Program-made: the position numbers and the translations under genes | The notes under the pieces: model-generated | What the model was told of the DNA's origin: nothing | The model's input: only the letters and a program-made list of their open reading frames with translations | Database searches by the model: none | Assembly: GCA_023230905.1 (NCBI GenBank) | Contig: JALNWL010000031.1 | Location: 1 to 17,752 of the forward strand | Direction: 5' to 3' | From: Syntrophales bacterium | GTDB lineage: Bacteria; Desulfobacterota; Syntrophia; Syntrophales; UBA2251 | DNA: 17,752 bases | Shown here: one piece after another, positions 6,845-14,930 of the stretch | How the letters are laid out: every line of letters starts with the position of its first letter | How positions within the stretch are numbered: the first letter of the stretch is position 1

Positions 6845-8751
6845 GGCGGGGAAACCGCGTTCATCAGCCGTCGCGACGCCGCGACGATTCCGTCCTCGTC
6901 GAGGCCATATCGCCGGCGCTGCTGGGCCTGGGTGGCGTGCTCGACGAATTCATCGGCGATCCCCAGCCGTTGCACCCGGACGGGACCGATGCCGTCACGG
7001 GCGAAAAGTTCCAGGACGGCGCTGCCGAAGCCGCCCATCAGGACATTTTCTTCGACGACCAGGACCTTGCCGGTGTCTGCGGCTGCCGTGCACAGCAGGG
7101 CCTCGTCCAGGGGCTTCACGTAGCGGGCATCGATCACCCGGGCCGAGACGCCCTCCTTCTGCAACCGAGCCGCCGCCGCCAGGGCCGGTTGCACCATCAT
7201 GCCGACGGCGATGATCGCGAGATCGCCGCCCTCCGCGACGATCTCCCCCCGGCCGATGTCGAGGGGCCGGCACGGCATCTCGAGGGGCACGCCGATGGCC
7301 TTGCCCCGGGGGTAACGGACGGCGGCCGGACGGCCGCAGGAAACGGCGGTCTGGAGCATCCGCTGGAGTTCGTTTTCATCCCGGGGCGCCATGACGATGA
7401 GATTGGGAATCGACCGGAGATAGGAGAGGTCGAACATGCCCTGGTGCGTTGCACCGTCGTCGCCGACGAGTCCCCCCCGGTCGAGGGCGAAGACGACCGG
7501 GAGGTTCTGCAGGCAGACGTCATGAATGATCTGATCATAGGCGCGCTGGAGAAACGTCGAATAGATGGCCACCACGGGGATCAGCCCCTCCGTCGCCAGG
7601 CCAGCGGCGAAGGTCACGGCATGCTGCTCCGCGATGCCGACGTCGAAGAAGCGGTGGGGATACGCCCGGGCAAACCCGGTGAGCCCCGTCCCCTCACACA
7701 TGGCCGCCGTGATGGCGACGATCCGGCTGTCCTCCCCGGCCAGACGGACGAGCGTCCGGCCGAAGACTTCGGTATACGTCGGGGTGGGATCTGCCACCGC
7801 CATGGAATGGCCGGTTTCCGCGTCGAACGTGGAGATCCCGTGGAACTTCAGGGGCTCCGTTTCGGCAAAGGCATACCCCTTCCCCTTGGTGGTCAAGACA
7901 TGCACCAGAATGGGGCCCTCCATCTCGCGCACGTTTTGCAGGGTGCGGATAAGGCGGTCCAGGCGGTGGCCCTGCAACGGCCCGACGTAGGTGAATCCCA
8001 GGTCCTCGAACAGGGCGCCGGGAACGATAAAGGCCTTGAGCGACTCCTCCAGCTGACGGGTAAATTTGACCATCTGCACGCCGATGCCGGGGATCGTCTT
8101 GAGAAACCCCTTGATCTCCGCCCTCAGTTTCGTCACGGCCTGGCCGGTCATCACCCGGTTCAGATAGGCCGACATGGCCCCCACGTTGGGAGAGATGGAC
8201 ATCTCGTTGTCGTTCAGGAGGATGATCAGGTTCTTCTTCCGGTCGCCGGCCCAGTTGAAGGCCTCGAGGGCGATGCCGGAGGTCATGGAGCCGTCGCCGA
8301 TGACGGCGATGACCTTGCCCGGTTGTCGGTTGAGGCATTGCGCCTCGGCGATGCCGGCGGCGGCGGAGATGGAGGTGCCGCTGTGCCCCACATTGAATAC
8401 GTCATAGGGGCTTTCCTCGCGCCTCGGGAACCCGCTCAAGCCGCCCTGCTGCCGCAGGGTGGCGAAGCGGTCGCGGCGGCCGGTGATGATCTTGTGGGCG
8501 TACGCCTGGTGCCCGACATCCCAGACCAGCTTGTCCTGGGGGGTGTTGAAGACGTAATGGATGGCCAGCGTCAGTTCCACAGTTCCCAGTGACGAGGCCA
8601 GATGGCCCCCCGTCCGGGCGACGGTCCGGATGATCCGCTCGCGGATTTCCTCCGCCAGGCGGTTCAACTGCTCCGTGTCGAGGCGACGGATGTCCTCCGG
8701 AGAATCAATCCGGTCGAGCCATGTTGCGGTCTGGATGTCCTTTTCCTTCAT
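6841..8751 (-). CDS. dxs: 1-deoxy-D-xylulose-5-phosphate synthase
   Basis: A full-length 636-residue DXS, the thiamine-diphosphate enzyme that joins pyruvate and glyceraldehyde 3-phosphate in the first step of the MEP isoprenoid pathway. Landmarks include H50 in GGHLASSLG, the cofactor motif starting GDG at 152-154 and closing with NDN at 180-182, and the pyrimidine-domain glutamate E375 in DVGIAEQHAVTF. The C-terminal transketolase domain is present to the end. The ATG at 8749-8751 has an AGGAACGG site. It lies 21 bp after ispA and shares ATGA with tlyA. Together with ispA and the ispH fusion it places both ends of the MEP pathway and chain elongation in one operon; the middle enzymes (dxr, ispD-G) are not in this window. 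Confidence 0.97.
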   Translation of the reverse strand: MKEKDIQTATWLDRIDSPEDIRRLDTEQLNRLAEEIRERIIRTVARTGGHLASSLGTVELTLAIHYVFNTPQDKLVWDVGHQAYAHKIITGRRDRFATLRQQGGLSGFPRREESPYDVFNVGHSGTSISAAAGIAEAQCLNRQPGKVIAVIGDGSMTSGIALEAFNWAGDRKKNLIILLNDNEMSISPNVGAMSAYLNRVMTGQAVTKLRAEIKGFLKTIPGIGVQMVKFTRQLEESLKAFIVPGALFEDLGFTYVGPLQGHRLDRLIRTLQNVREMEGPILVHVLTTKGKGYAFAETEPLKFHGISTFDAETGHSMAVADPTPTYTEVFGRTLVRLAGEDSRIVAITAAMCEGTGLTGFARAYPHRFFDVGIAEQHAVTFAAGLATEGLIPVVAIYSTFLQRAYDQIIHDVCLQNLPVVFALDRGGLVGDDGATHQGMFDLSYLRSIPNLIVMAPRDENELQRMLQTAVSCGRPAAVRYPRGKAIGVPLEMPCRPLDIGRGEIVAEGGDLAIIAVGMMVQPALAAAARLQKEGVSARVIDARYVKPLDEALLCTAAADTGKVLVVEENVLMGGFGSAVLELFARDGIGPVRVQRLGIADEFVEHATQAQQRRRYGLDEDGIVAASRRLMNAVSPP

Positions 8752-8772
8752 GTGTGTTCCGTTCCTGTTGAT

Positions 8773-9696
8773 TCAGGACTGCCTCTGGATGATGTAGGTT
8801 GCGATCCACCGCAGGGGGTCGGCGCGTTGATCGAAGTCCTTCAGGGACGTAATGGCCTGCCGCACGAGCCGGCGGGTCTTGCGTTTGGCGGCCGCCAGGC
8901 CCAGGAGTGCGGGATAGGTGATTTTCCCCCGCGCAGCATCGCTCCCCGTGGTTTTCCCCAGGCGACGGGCGTCCCCCTCCACGTTCAGGATGTCGTCGGC
9001 AATCTGGAATGCAAGCCCCGCCTGTTCGCCGTAGGCCGTCAGGGCCGCCACCGCATTGTCGGCCGCACCGGCCAGGACGGCGCCCGCGCGGACGGAAACA
9101 ACGATCATGGCGCCGGTCTTGCGGGTGTGAATGTAGTGCAGCGTCTCCCGGTCCATGGCCTTGCCCGCCGACTGGACGTCGACGACCTGGCCGCCGACCA
9201 TGCCCCGGAAGCCCGCCGCCGCCGCAACGTCGTGGATGACGGCGAGCCGTTGCTCCGGCGGCAGGGCCGCCCGCCCTTCGGGCCGAGACAGGAGATGGAA
9301 GGCCTCCGTGAGCAGGGCGTCGCCGGCCAGGATGGCGATGTCCTCTCCGAAGACCTTGTGGCTCGTCGGCCGCCCGCGCCGGAGGTCGTCGTCGTCCATG
9401 GCCGGCAAATCGTCATGGATCAGGGAATAGGTGTGGATGAACTCCAGGGCGCACGCCACCGGCAGAACCGTTTCCGCCTTACCCCCGACCGCCTCCGCCG
9501 CCGCCATGCACAGAATGGGTCGGAGCCTCTTCCCGCCGGCAAGCACGCTGTGGCGCATGGCCCGGAAGATGACCGGCGGAAAGGCGTCTTCGGCGGGCAG
9601 GAACCGCGCCAGCGCCTCCTCGACCCGGGATTGTTTTTCCTTCAGGTAGGCTTGCAGCTTCAAGGCCTCGCTGTTGTCCCGTTTCCCGTCGTCCAC
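8773..9696 (-). CDS. ispA: Polyprenyl (farnesyl/geranylgeranyl) diphosphate synthase
   Basis: A 307-residue trans-prenyltransferase that condenses IPP with allylic diphosphates, probably to farnesyl or geranylgeranyl diphosphate. The GGKRLRP segment is at 54-60. The first Asp-rich motif DDLPAMDDDDLRRGRPT starts at D95 and has the two-residue insertion typical of bacterial short-chain enzymes. The second motif FQIADDILN contains D234 and D235. Y90 lies five residues before the first motif, as in bacterial IspA, so a C15 product is the first guess. The longer open frame up to 9807 lies in xseB and is not IspA-like. I chose GTG 9694-9696 because GAGGA sits nine bases upstream; TTG at 9703-9705, overlapping the xseB stop, is the alternative. 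Family call firm, product length inferred. Confidence 0.92.
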   Translation of the reverse strand: MDDGKRDNSEALKLQAYLKEKQSRVEEALARFLPAEDAFPPVIFRAMRHSVLAGGKRLRPILCMAAAEAVGGKAETVLPVACALEFIHTYSLIHDDLPAMDDDDLRRGRPTSHKVFGEDIAILAGDALLTEAFHLLSRPEGRAALPPEQRLAVIHDVAAAAGFRGMVGGQVVDVQSAGKAMDRETLHYIHTRKTGAMIVVSVRAGAVLAGAADNAVAALTAYGEQAGLAFQIADDILNVEGDARRLGKTTGSDAARGKITYPALLGLAAAKRKTRRLVRQAITSLKDFDQRADPLRWIATYIIQRQS

Positions 9697-9701
9697 GGCG
9701 A

Positions 9702-9935
9702 TCAATCCTCGACGTCCGCAGCGGGCAGGGGTCGCACGGCCAGATCGTCTCCGTCGCGGAGGAGCACCTCCACACGCCGTTCCGCCTCGTCGAGCTTTTG
9801 CGCGCACTGCCGCGAGAGACGGATGCCCTCCTCAAAGGCCTTGAGGGATTCCTCCAGGGAAAGCTCGCCGCTTTCCATCTTGCGCACGAGCGCCTCCAGC
9901 TTGTGGAGGGCGTCTTCGAATTTGTCCTTGGCCAT
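9702..9935 (-). CDS. xseB: Exodeoxyribonuclease VII small subunit
   Basis: A 77-residue small subunit of exonuclease VII, which with XseA degrades single-stranded DNA to oligonucleotides. The family core is evident: FEDALHKLEALVRKMESGELSLEESLKAFEEGIRL in the first half, a helical hairpin, then an arginine-rich helix. The C-terminus is slightly longer than the E. coli type but within the normal range. The ATG at 9933-9935 lies three bases after the xseA stop, with an AGGAG site inside the end of xseA. The stop touches the ispA start region. This xseA-xseB-ispA-dxs order is a widely conserved bacterial arrangement. Confidence 0.96.
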   Translation of the reverse strand: MAKDKFEDALHKLEALVRKMESGELSLEESLKAFEEGIRLSRQCAQKLDEAERRVEVLLRDGDDLAVRPLPAADVED

Positions 9936-9938
9936 TCC

Positions 9939-11279
9939 TCACTGCTCCTGTTCGATCTTCAGGACCCGGGCCGTCAGGCGGCCCCGGGAAAGTTGCACGG
10001 CCACCTCGCCGCCGGCCGCGACGGCGTCCGCCCGGCGGAGGATCGCCCCGTCTGGAAGGCGGCGGACGATGCCGTATCCACGGTTGAGCACGCTCAGGGG
10101 GCTGAGAGAGCCCAGCAGGGCCGTACCGGCCTTGAGGCGTTCCCGGCTGCGCGCCAGCAGGGATTGGAAGCCCTGCTCCAGGCGGCGGCGGTAATCCCCA
10201 CTCAGGAGGCGTTTTTCCCGAACCGTCTGCCGGGGATCCCTCTGGACCATACGCGTCCGGAGGCTCGACCACGCCGCCCGCTCCGCCGCTGCCCGCTGGC
10301 GGAGACCGCGCCGCAGCCGCTCGCTAAAGTCGTCGACCGTCAGCCGGTGATCGCCGATGACCCGCCCCGGGTGGCGGAGGCGATCCCCGGCCGCTCGGAC
10401 CCGTTCCCTAAACCCCCGCAGGCACAGTTCCTGCTGCCGGATCAGGCGACGGGCGAGCGCATCCACCGTCCCCTGCAGTTCGTTCCGGACCGGCACGGCC
10501 AGTTCCGCCGCCGCCGAGGGGGTCGGGGCGCGGAGATCGGCCACGAAATCGGCAATGGTAAAATCCGTCTCGTGACCGACGGCGGAAACCACCGGCAGGC
10601 GACACCGGGCAATCGCCCGCGCCACGCCCTCGTCATTGAAAGGCGCGAGGTCCTCCAGGGAACCGCCCCCCCGGGCGAGGATGACACAGTCGACGTCGGC
10701 CCGGGTCTGGACATCTTGAAGGGCCCGGATGATCTCGGCGGAGGCCTCCGGACCCTGCACCCGCACGGGAACGAGCAAGATCGGCACGGAGGGGAAACGC
10801 CGACCGGTCACGTTGAGGATATCCCGAATCACGGCGCCCGTGGGAGAGGTGATGACGGCGATCCGGTGGGGGAGGAACGGGAGCGGTCGCTTGCGGGCCG
10901 CATCGAAGAGTCCTTCGGCCTCCAGGCGTGATTTGAGCTGTTCGAAGGCCTTCTGCAGGGCACCCAGTCCGAGCGGCTCCACGTGATCCACGATCAGCTG
11001 ATAATCGCCGCGGGGCGGATAAACGCTCACCCGGCCCCGGCAGACGACCCCCATTCCCTCCTCGAGGGAAAACCGGTTCGCGCGCTCGGGGGCGAAGGCG
11101 GAACGGAAGAGTACGCCCCGGATCTGGGAGCGGTCGTCCTTCAGGGTAAAGTACTGGTGCCCCGAGGCGGGCCGGCGCAGGTTGGACACCTCGCCCTCAA
11201 CCCAGACGATCCCGAAACCGTCTTCCAAAAGTTCCCGGATACGCTCCGTTAGGGTTGTAACCGTAAGAATTTCCTTCAT
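9939..11279 (-). CDS. xseA: Exodeoxyribonuclease VII large subunit
   Basis: A 446-residue catalytic subunit of exonuclease VII, acting on single-stranded DNA in repair. The N-terminal OB-fold region contains VEGEVSNLRRPASGHQYFTLKD. The catalytic part follows with AVITSPTGAVIRD, the ARGGGSLEDLAPFNDE motif, SAVGHETDFTIADFVADLRAPTPSAAAE, then a coiled-coil stretch and the C-terminal LNRGYGIVRR segment, all in family order. The frame runs to 11471, but the ATG at 11277-11279 (MKEILTVTTLTERIRELLE) gives the canonical start with GGGGA about ten bases upstream. It is the first gene of the long minus-strand run, with a candidate promoter directly upstream. Confidence 0.96.
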   Translation of the reverse strand: MKEILTVTTLTERIRELLEDGFGIVWVEGEVSNLRRPASGHQYFTLKDDRSQIRGVLFRSAFAPERANRFSLEEGMGVVCRGRVSVYPPRGDYQLIVDHVEPLGLGALQKAFEQLKSRLEAEGLFDAARKRPLPFLPHRIAVITSPTGAVIRDILNVTGRRFPSVPILLVPVRVQGPEASAEIIRALQDVQTRADVDCVILARGGGSLEDLAPFNDEGVARAIARCRLPVVSAVGHETDFTIADFVADLRAPTPSAAAELAVPVRNELQGTVDALARRLIRQQELCLRGFRERVRAAGDRLRHPGRVIGDHRLTVDDFSERLRRGLRQRAAAERAAWSSLRTRMVQRDPRQTVREKRLLSGDYRRRLEQGFQSLLARSRERLKAGTALLGSLSPLSVLNRGYGIVRRLPDGAILRRADAVAAGGEVAVQLSRGRLTARVLKIEQEQ

Positions 11280-11302
11280 AAATATCACATCCCCGGTGGA
11301 GG

Positions 11303-11331
11303 AACCTATCAGATATCCCTCCGTCTGACAA
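11303..11331 (-). promoter_or_regulatory. Candidate sigma-70 promoter for the xseA operon
   Basis: On the minus strand TTGTCA (11326-11331) is followed after 17 bases by TAGGTT (11303-11308). The -35 matches five of six consensus bases; the -10 matches only three, but these include the most conserved TA...T. It would give a leader of about 17 bases before xseA. It is the only reasonable candidate I saw, and it is not proven. Confidence 0.4.
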
Positions 11332-11376
11332 GCGGGATTTTGCCCCTTGCGCGGCCGCGCCGCCGCCGATTTCTCA

Positions 11377-11406
11377 TTGACAGGAGGCCGGAAGATTTCG
11401 TATGGC
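11377..11406 (+). promoter_or_regulatory. Candidate sigma-70 promoter for the deoxyhypusine-synthase-like gene
   Basis: A perfect TTGACA (11377-11382) precedes TATGGC (11401-11406) with an 18-base spacer, on the plus strand. The -10 is weak, matching only TAT. The implied leader to the ATG at 11470 is roughly 55 bases. The start lies about 70 bp from the xseA promoter candidate on the other strand, so the two units are divergent. Confidence 0.35.
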
Positions 11407-11469
11407 GGGGGAAACGAAGCGCAAAGGCTCGATCCGGAGGGGTCGGCCTGGAAAGCAGGGTCAAGGATC

Positions 11470-12486
11470 ATGAAAAAGAAGGACTATCTGAAGCAGCCCA
11501 TCCGGCATGTCGATATGAAGGCCATCGACGCCACGTCCATCATCGACGCCATGAAGGAGATGTCCTTCTCGGCCCGGGACCTCGCCGCGGCCGCGGAGAT
11601 CTACGACCGGATGCTGGCCGACCGGAAATGCGCCATCATCCTGACCATCGCCGGCAGCACGAGCGCCGGCGGCTGCATGCAGATTTACGCCGACCTCGTC
11701 CGGCATCACATGGTCGACGCCGTCGTGGCTACCGGGGCCAGCATCGTGGACATGGATTTCTTCGAGGCCCTAGGATTCCGCCACTACCGCGGCACCCCTC
11801 AGGTCGACGACCGGGAGCTGCGCCGGCTTTACATCGATCGGATCTACGACACCTACATCAACGAGGAGGAATTGCAGGCCTGCGACCGGACGGTCAAGGC
11901 GATCGCCGACGCCCTGCCGCCGCGCCCCTACTCGTCCCGGGAATTCATCCGGGAGATGGGCCGTCACCTGACCGTGCACGCCAAAAAGAAGGATTCCCTG
12001 GTCCAGGGCGCTTACGAGGAAGACGTTCCGATCTTCTGCCCCGCCTTCTCCGACAGCAGCGCCGGGTTCGGCCTCGTCCTCCATCAGCACGAGCGGCCGG
12101 ATCAGCACGTTTCCATTGACTCCGTCAAGGATTTTCTTGAACTGACGAAGGTCAAGATCGCCGCCAAGACGACCGGGCTCCTCATGATCGGCGGCGGGGT
12201 GCCCAAGAACTTTGCCCAAGATACGGTGATCTGTGCGGAGGTTCTGGGCAAGGACGTCCCCATGCACAAATACGCCATTCAGATCACCGTGGCCGACGTG
12301 CGTGACGGTGCCTGCTCGAGTTCCACGCTGAAGGAGGCCGCGTCGTGGGGCAAGGTCGATGTGACCCACGAGCAGATGGTGTATGCCGAAGCCACCTCCG
12401 TCCTCCCCCTCCTGGCAAGTTACGCCTATCACCGGGGAAACTGGAAAAAGCGCCGGCACTGGGCGTTCAGCAAGCTGTTCGCTTAG
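11470..12486 (+). CDS. Deoxyhypusine-synthase-like protein
   Basis: A 338-residue protein of the deoxyhypusine synthase family (PF01916 fold). Family members transfer an aminobutyl group from spermidine to a lysine (on eIF5A in eukaryotes and archaea) or to another amine. Bacteria have no eIF5A, and some bacterial homologs, named SpeY, are reported to make homospermidine; that is my best guess here. The NAD-binding region includes AGSTSAGG (61-68) and GASIVDMDF. GGGVPKNF is at 241-248. The lysine that carries the covalent intermediate in the human enzyme corresponds to K295 in ASWGKV and is conserved. The ATG at 11470 matches the family start MKKKDYLKQPIRHVDM; the ribosome site is poor. The gene is alone on its strand and convergent with the ATP-grasp gene. 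The substrate cannot be read from the sequence. Confidence 0.88.
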   Translation: MKKKDYLKQPIRHVDMKAIDATSIIDAMKEMSFSARDLAAAAEIYDRMLADRKCAIILTIAGSTSAGGCMQIYADLVRHHMVDAVVATGASIVDMDFFEALGFRHYRGTPQVDDRELRRLYIDRIYDTYINEEELQACDRTVKAIADALPPRPYSSREFIREMGRHLTVHAKKKDSLVQGAYEEDVPIFCPAFSDSSAGFGLVLHQHERPDQHVSIDSVKDFLELTKVKIAAKTTGLLMIGGGVPKNFAQDTVICAEVLGKDVPMHKYAIQITVADVRDGACSSSTLKEAASWGKVDVTHEQMVYAEATSVLPLLASYAYHRGNWKKRRHWAFSKLFA

Positions 12487-12501
12487 CGGGCGACGCGCAG
12501 A

Positions 12502-12518
12502 AGCCTCTCAGAGAGGCT
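12502..12518 (+). terminator. Perfect hairpin between two convergent genes, weak terminator candidate
   Basis: AGCCTCTC (12502-12509) and GAGAGGCT (12511-12518) form a perfect 8-bp inverted repeat around one base, effectively a six-pair stem with a five-base loop. It lies 15 bases after the plus-strand stop and overlaps the last codons and stop of the opposite gene. On the plus strand TTTTT follows only after nine further bases (12528-12532). The T-run is therefore not adjacent and termination efficiency is doubtful. Confidence 0.4.
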
Positions 12519-13539
12519 CGGCGGTCCTTTTTGAGCCGGTCGCGGGATGGCGCGCGAGGGCCGAGGCGACGATCCGCTCGATCAGCGTCTGGTAGGTGAT
12601 GCCGGCCAGCCCGCAGAGGATGGGAAGGTCCGAATAGCCGGGCCGCAGACCGGCCAGGGGATTGACCTCAATGAAGTTCGGGTTGCCGCGCGCATCCGAA
12701 CGGAGATCGACCCGCCCCGCATCCCGACAGCCCAGGACCCGCCAGGCCGCGAGCGCAACCTCCCCGGCGGCGTCCGCCTCTTTGTCCCCCGCCAGACGGT
12801 AAACCACCCGGTCCTCCCAGTGTTCCTTGTTGGCGAAGGAATAGACATCCCCTTCGGCCTGCGACAGCCACTGCACTTCCATGACCCCGACGACCTCCGC
12901 GGCCCGTCCCGTGCCGATGATCCCGACGGTGAACTCGCGGCCGGGCAGAAATTCCTCGACCAGGACCGGCTGGCGAAAATTTTTCAGCAGGGTCCGGCAG
13001 ACGCGCGCGAGCGCATCGGGCGAGTTTACCTTCGACGCCCCCGTCACCCCCTTGCCCGTGCCTTCGGCGACGGGTTTGACGAACAGGGGAAAAGACAGGT
13101 TCGGCGCGGCGAGGTCCGCGTGGTTTTCGATGACAACGAACGCCGGCGTGGGGAGCCCGCGATCGCGGAGGATATGCTTCGTCAAGCCTTTGTGGAGGGT
13201 CAGGGCCATCACGAGTGCATCAGAGAACGTATAGGGGATGCCATAGGCCTCGAGCAGCGCGGGCACTTGGGCCTCGCGTCCGAACCCATGCAGCCCTTCG
13301 GCGATGTTGAACACCAGATCCCAGCGGTTGCCGTCCACCAGTCGGCGCACCAGGGATCTCAGGGGGCCGATCCGGTCCACCCCGTGGCCGGCAATTTCAA
13401 GCGCGTCCGCCAGGGCCCGGATCGTTTCGGGGTGGTCGAATTCCGCCGTTTCCTCGTCGCCGAACCCTTGGGCGAGATAGTCTTCCCGGAGATCGTAGGT
13501 CATCCCGATCCGCAAGCCGGATGCCGTCGCCGAGGCCAT
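12508..13539 (-). CDS. D-Ala-D-Ala-ligase-like ATP-grasp enzyme
   Basis: A 343-residue ATP-grasp ligase related to D-alanine-D-alanine ligase. Such enzymes form an acyl-phosphate with ATP and join it to an amine. The ATP lysine is in FVKPVAEGTGKGV (153-165). The adenine/metal part contains LVEEFLPGREFTVG, then RVDL and the Mg-binding EVNPLAGLRPG (E291, N293). The usual Ddl substrate segment HGxxGEDG is replaced by EGLHGFGREAQVP (81-93), and the AMDK motif is changed to ALTLHK. It is therefore probably not a housekeeping cell-wall ligase; the substrate is unknown. I chose ATG 13537-13539 because GGAGG lies six bases upstream; an ATG at 13503 is possible. It follows kamA by 46 bp, so beta-lysine is a plausible substrate, inferred from context only. 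Confidence 0.85.
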   Translation of the reverse strand: MASATASGLRIGMTYDLREDYLAQGFGDEETAEFDHPETIRALADALEIAGHGVDRIGPLRSLVRRLVDGNRWDLVFNIAEGLHGFGREAQVPALLEAYGIPYTFSDALVMALTLHKGLTKHILRDRGLPTPAFVVIENHADLAAPNLSFPLFVKPVAEGTGKGVTGASKVNSPDALARVCRTLLKNFRQPVLVEEFLPGREFTVGIIGTGRAAEVVGVMEVQWLSQAEGDVYSFANKEHWEDRVVYRLAGDKEADAAGEVALAAWRVLGCRDAGRVDLRSDARGNPNFIEVNPLAGLRPGYSDLPILCGLAGITYQTLIERIVASALARHPATGSKRTAEPL

Positions 13540-13585
13540 CAGCTGCCTCCGCCCACAGGATGAAAATGGGTATCGGGACGAGGAT

Positions 13586-14887
13586 TCAATGGATGTCCCA
13601 CCCGGAAACCGGATGATCCGGATAGCGGTAAACCTGGCCCAGATAATTCTTGAGCAGGAGGTCATCTCCCTGTCGGCCCAGGCAGTAACGGGGCAGGAGG
13701 GGCACCTTGCCGCCGCCGCCGGGGGCATCGATCACATAGGTCGGCACGGCGTAGCCCGTCGTATGCCCGCGGAGGCGTTCGATGATCTCCAGCCCTTTGG
13801 CCACCGGCGTCCGGAAATGGGACGACCCGGGGATGGGATCGCATTGATAGAGATAGTAAGGCTTCACACGCAGGTGAAGCAGGCCCTGGAACATCGTTTT
13901 CATCGTGACCGGGTCGTCGTTGATTCCGGACAGGAGGACGGTCTGGCTGCCCAGAGGGATGCCGGCATTCGCCAGCCTTGCGCAGGCCCGGCCCATCTCC
14001 GGTGTCAGCTCTTCCGGATGGGTCACGTGAAGGCTCATCCAGAGGGGGTGAAACTTCTTTAACACGGAAACGAGGGCTGGGGTGATCCGCTGCGGCATCA
14101 CCACGGGGGCCTTGGTGCCGATGCGGATCATCTCCACGTGGGGGATCCGGTGCAACTCGGCCAGCAACCACGCCAGGTTTTCGTCCGCCAGGGTCAGGGG
14201 ATCTCCGCCGGACAAGAGCACGTCCCGGACCTCGGCATGGGAACGGATGTAGGTCAAGCCCTCGCCCCACTGATCATGGGAGAACCCGTATTTCGCGGTC
14301 CCCACCATCCGCGAACGCGTGCAGTAGCGGCAATAGGTGGAGCACAGGCCGGTTACCAGAAAAAGCACGCGATCCGGATAGCGGTGCACGATGCCGGGAA
14401 CGGGGCTGTCGCGCTCCTCCTCCAGGGGATCATCGGCTTCTCCCGCCGTTCGCAGAAACTCGTCATTGGTGGGGATCACGGTTCGGCGCAAGGGCTGTTG
14501 CGGGTTGTCGGCGTCGAGCAGGCTGGCATAGTACGGCGTAACCGCAACAGGCAGGAGTCCGGCGTGACGGGAGATGGCGCTCTTTTCGTCTTCGGTCAGC
14601 CGCAGCACGCGGTCGAGAACGTCAGCGGTTCCTATCCGATTTCGGAACTGCCAATTCCAGTTATTCCAGTCCCCCGGGGTGGCCTCGGGAAAGAACCGTC
14701 GCCGGAACAGCCGCCCTGGGGACTCGGCCAGGTCGTTCCTGCCTTTCCGGGTGAGCGGACTGGGCGGATCCGTCACTGCCCTTGCATCGGTCCATGCCGG
14801 GTTCAGGGCCGGTTCCGCTACGGAAAACGCCGCCGTCAAGGGACCGGGAGGCTCAACCTCCTCACTGACCAGCGCTTCAATCTCCAT
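13586..14887 (-). CDS. kamA: Lysine 2,3-aminomutase family radical SAM enzyme
   Basis: A 433-residue radical-SAM, PLP-dependent aminomutase. KamA moves the alpha-amino group of L-lysine to carbon 3, giving beta-lysine. The cluster motif CSTYCRYC has C182, C186 and C189. The PLP lysine is K394 in DAPGGGGKVPLLPRY. The two aspartates that bind the lysine side chain in the clostridial enzyme (D293 and D330) correspond to D350 and D387; glutamate mutases lack this pair, so lysine is the likely substrate. The length fits true aminomutases and exceeds EpmB. The first 55 residues are a Pro-rich extension of no recognised function. The ATG at 14885-14887 has a very good AAAGGAGG site. It lies between an 83-residue gene and the ATP-grasp gene on one strand, with no ablB acetyltransferase in view. 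Confidence 0.92.
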   Translation of the reverse strand: MEIEALVSEEVEPPGPLTAAFSVAEPALNPAWTDARAVTDPPSPLTRKGRNDLAESPGRLFRRRFFPEATPGDWNNWNWQFRNRIGTADVLDRVLRLTEDEKSAISRHAGLLPVAVTPYYASLLDADNPQQPLRRTVIPTNDEFLRTAGEADDPLEEERDSPVPGIVHRYPDRVLFLVTGLCSTYCRYCTRSRMVGTAKYGFSHDQWGEGLTYIRSHAEVRDVLLSGGDPLTLADENLAWLLAELHRIPHVEMIRIGTKAPVVMPQRITPALVSVLKKFHPLWMSLHVTHPEELTPEMGRACARLANAGIPLGSQTVLLSGINDDPVTMKTMFQGLLHLRVKPYYLYQCDPIPGSSHFRTPVAKGLEIIERLRGHTTGYAVPTYVIDAPGGGGKVPLLPRYCLGRQGDDLLLKNYLGQVYRYPDHPVSGWDIH

Positions 14888-14930
14888 GCCGCCTGCCTCC
14901 TTTATCCTGGCCTTTATCCCAACCGCCAGT

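Noticed and set aside
11770..12459. Minus-strand open frame of about 230 codons opposite the deoxyhypusine-synthase-like gene
   Set aside because: The plus strand has family motifs from end to end here; the antisense product has none and no ribosome site.
12508..13539. Housekeeping ddl assignment for the ATP-grasp gene
   Set aside because: The conserved HGxxGEDG and AMDK segments of cell-wall Ddl are altered and the genetic neighbour is kamA rather than mur genes, so no ddl symbol was given.
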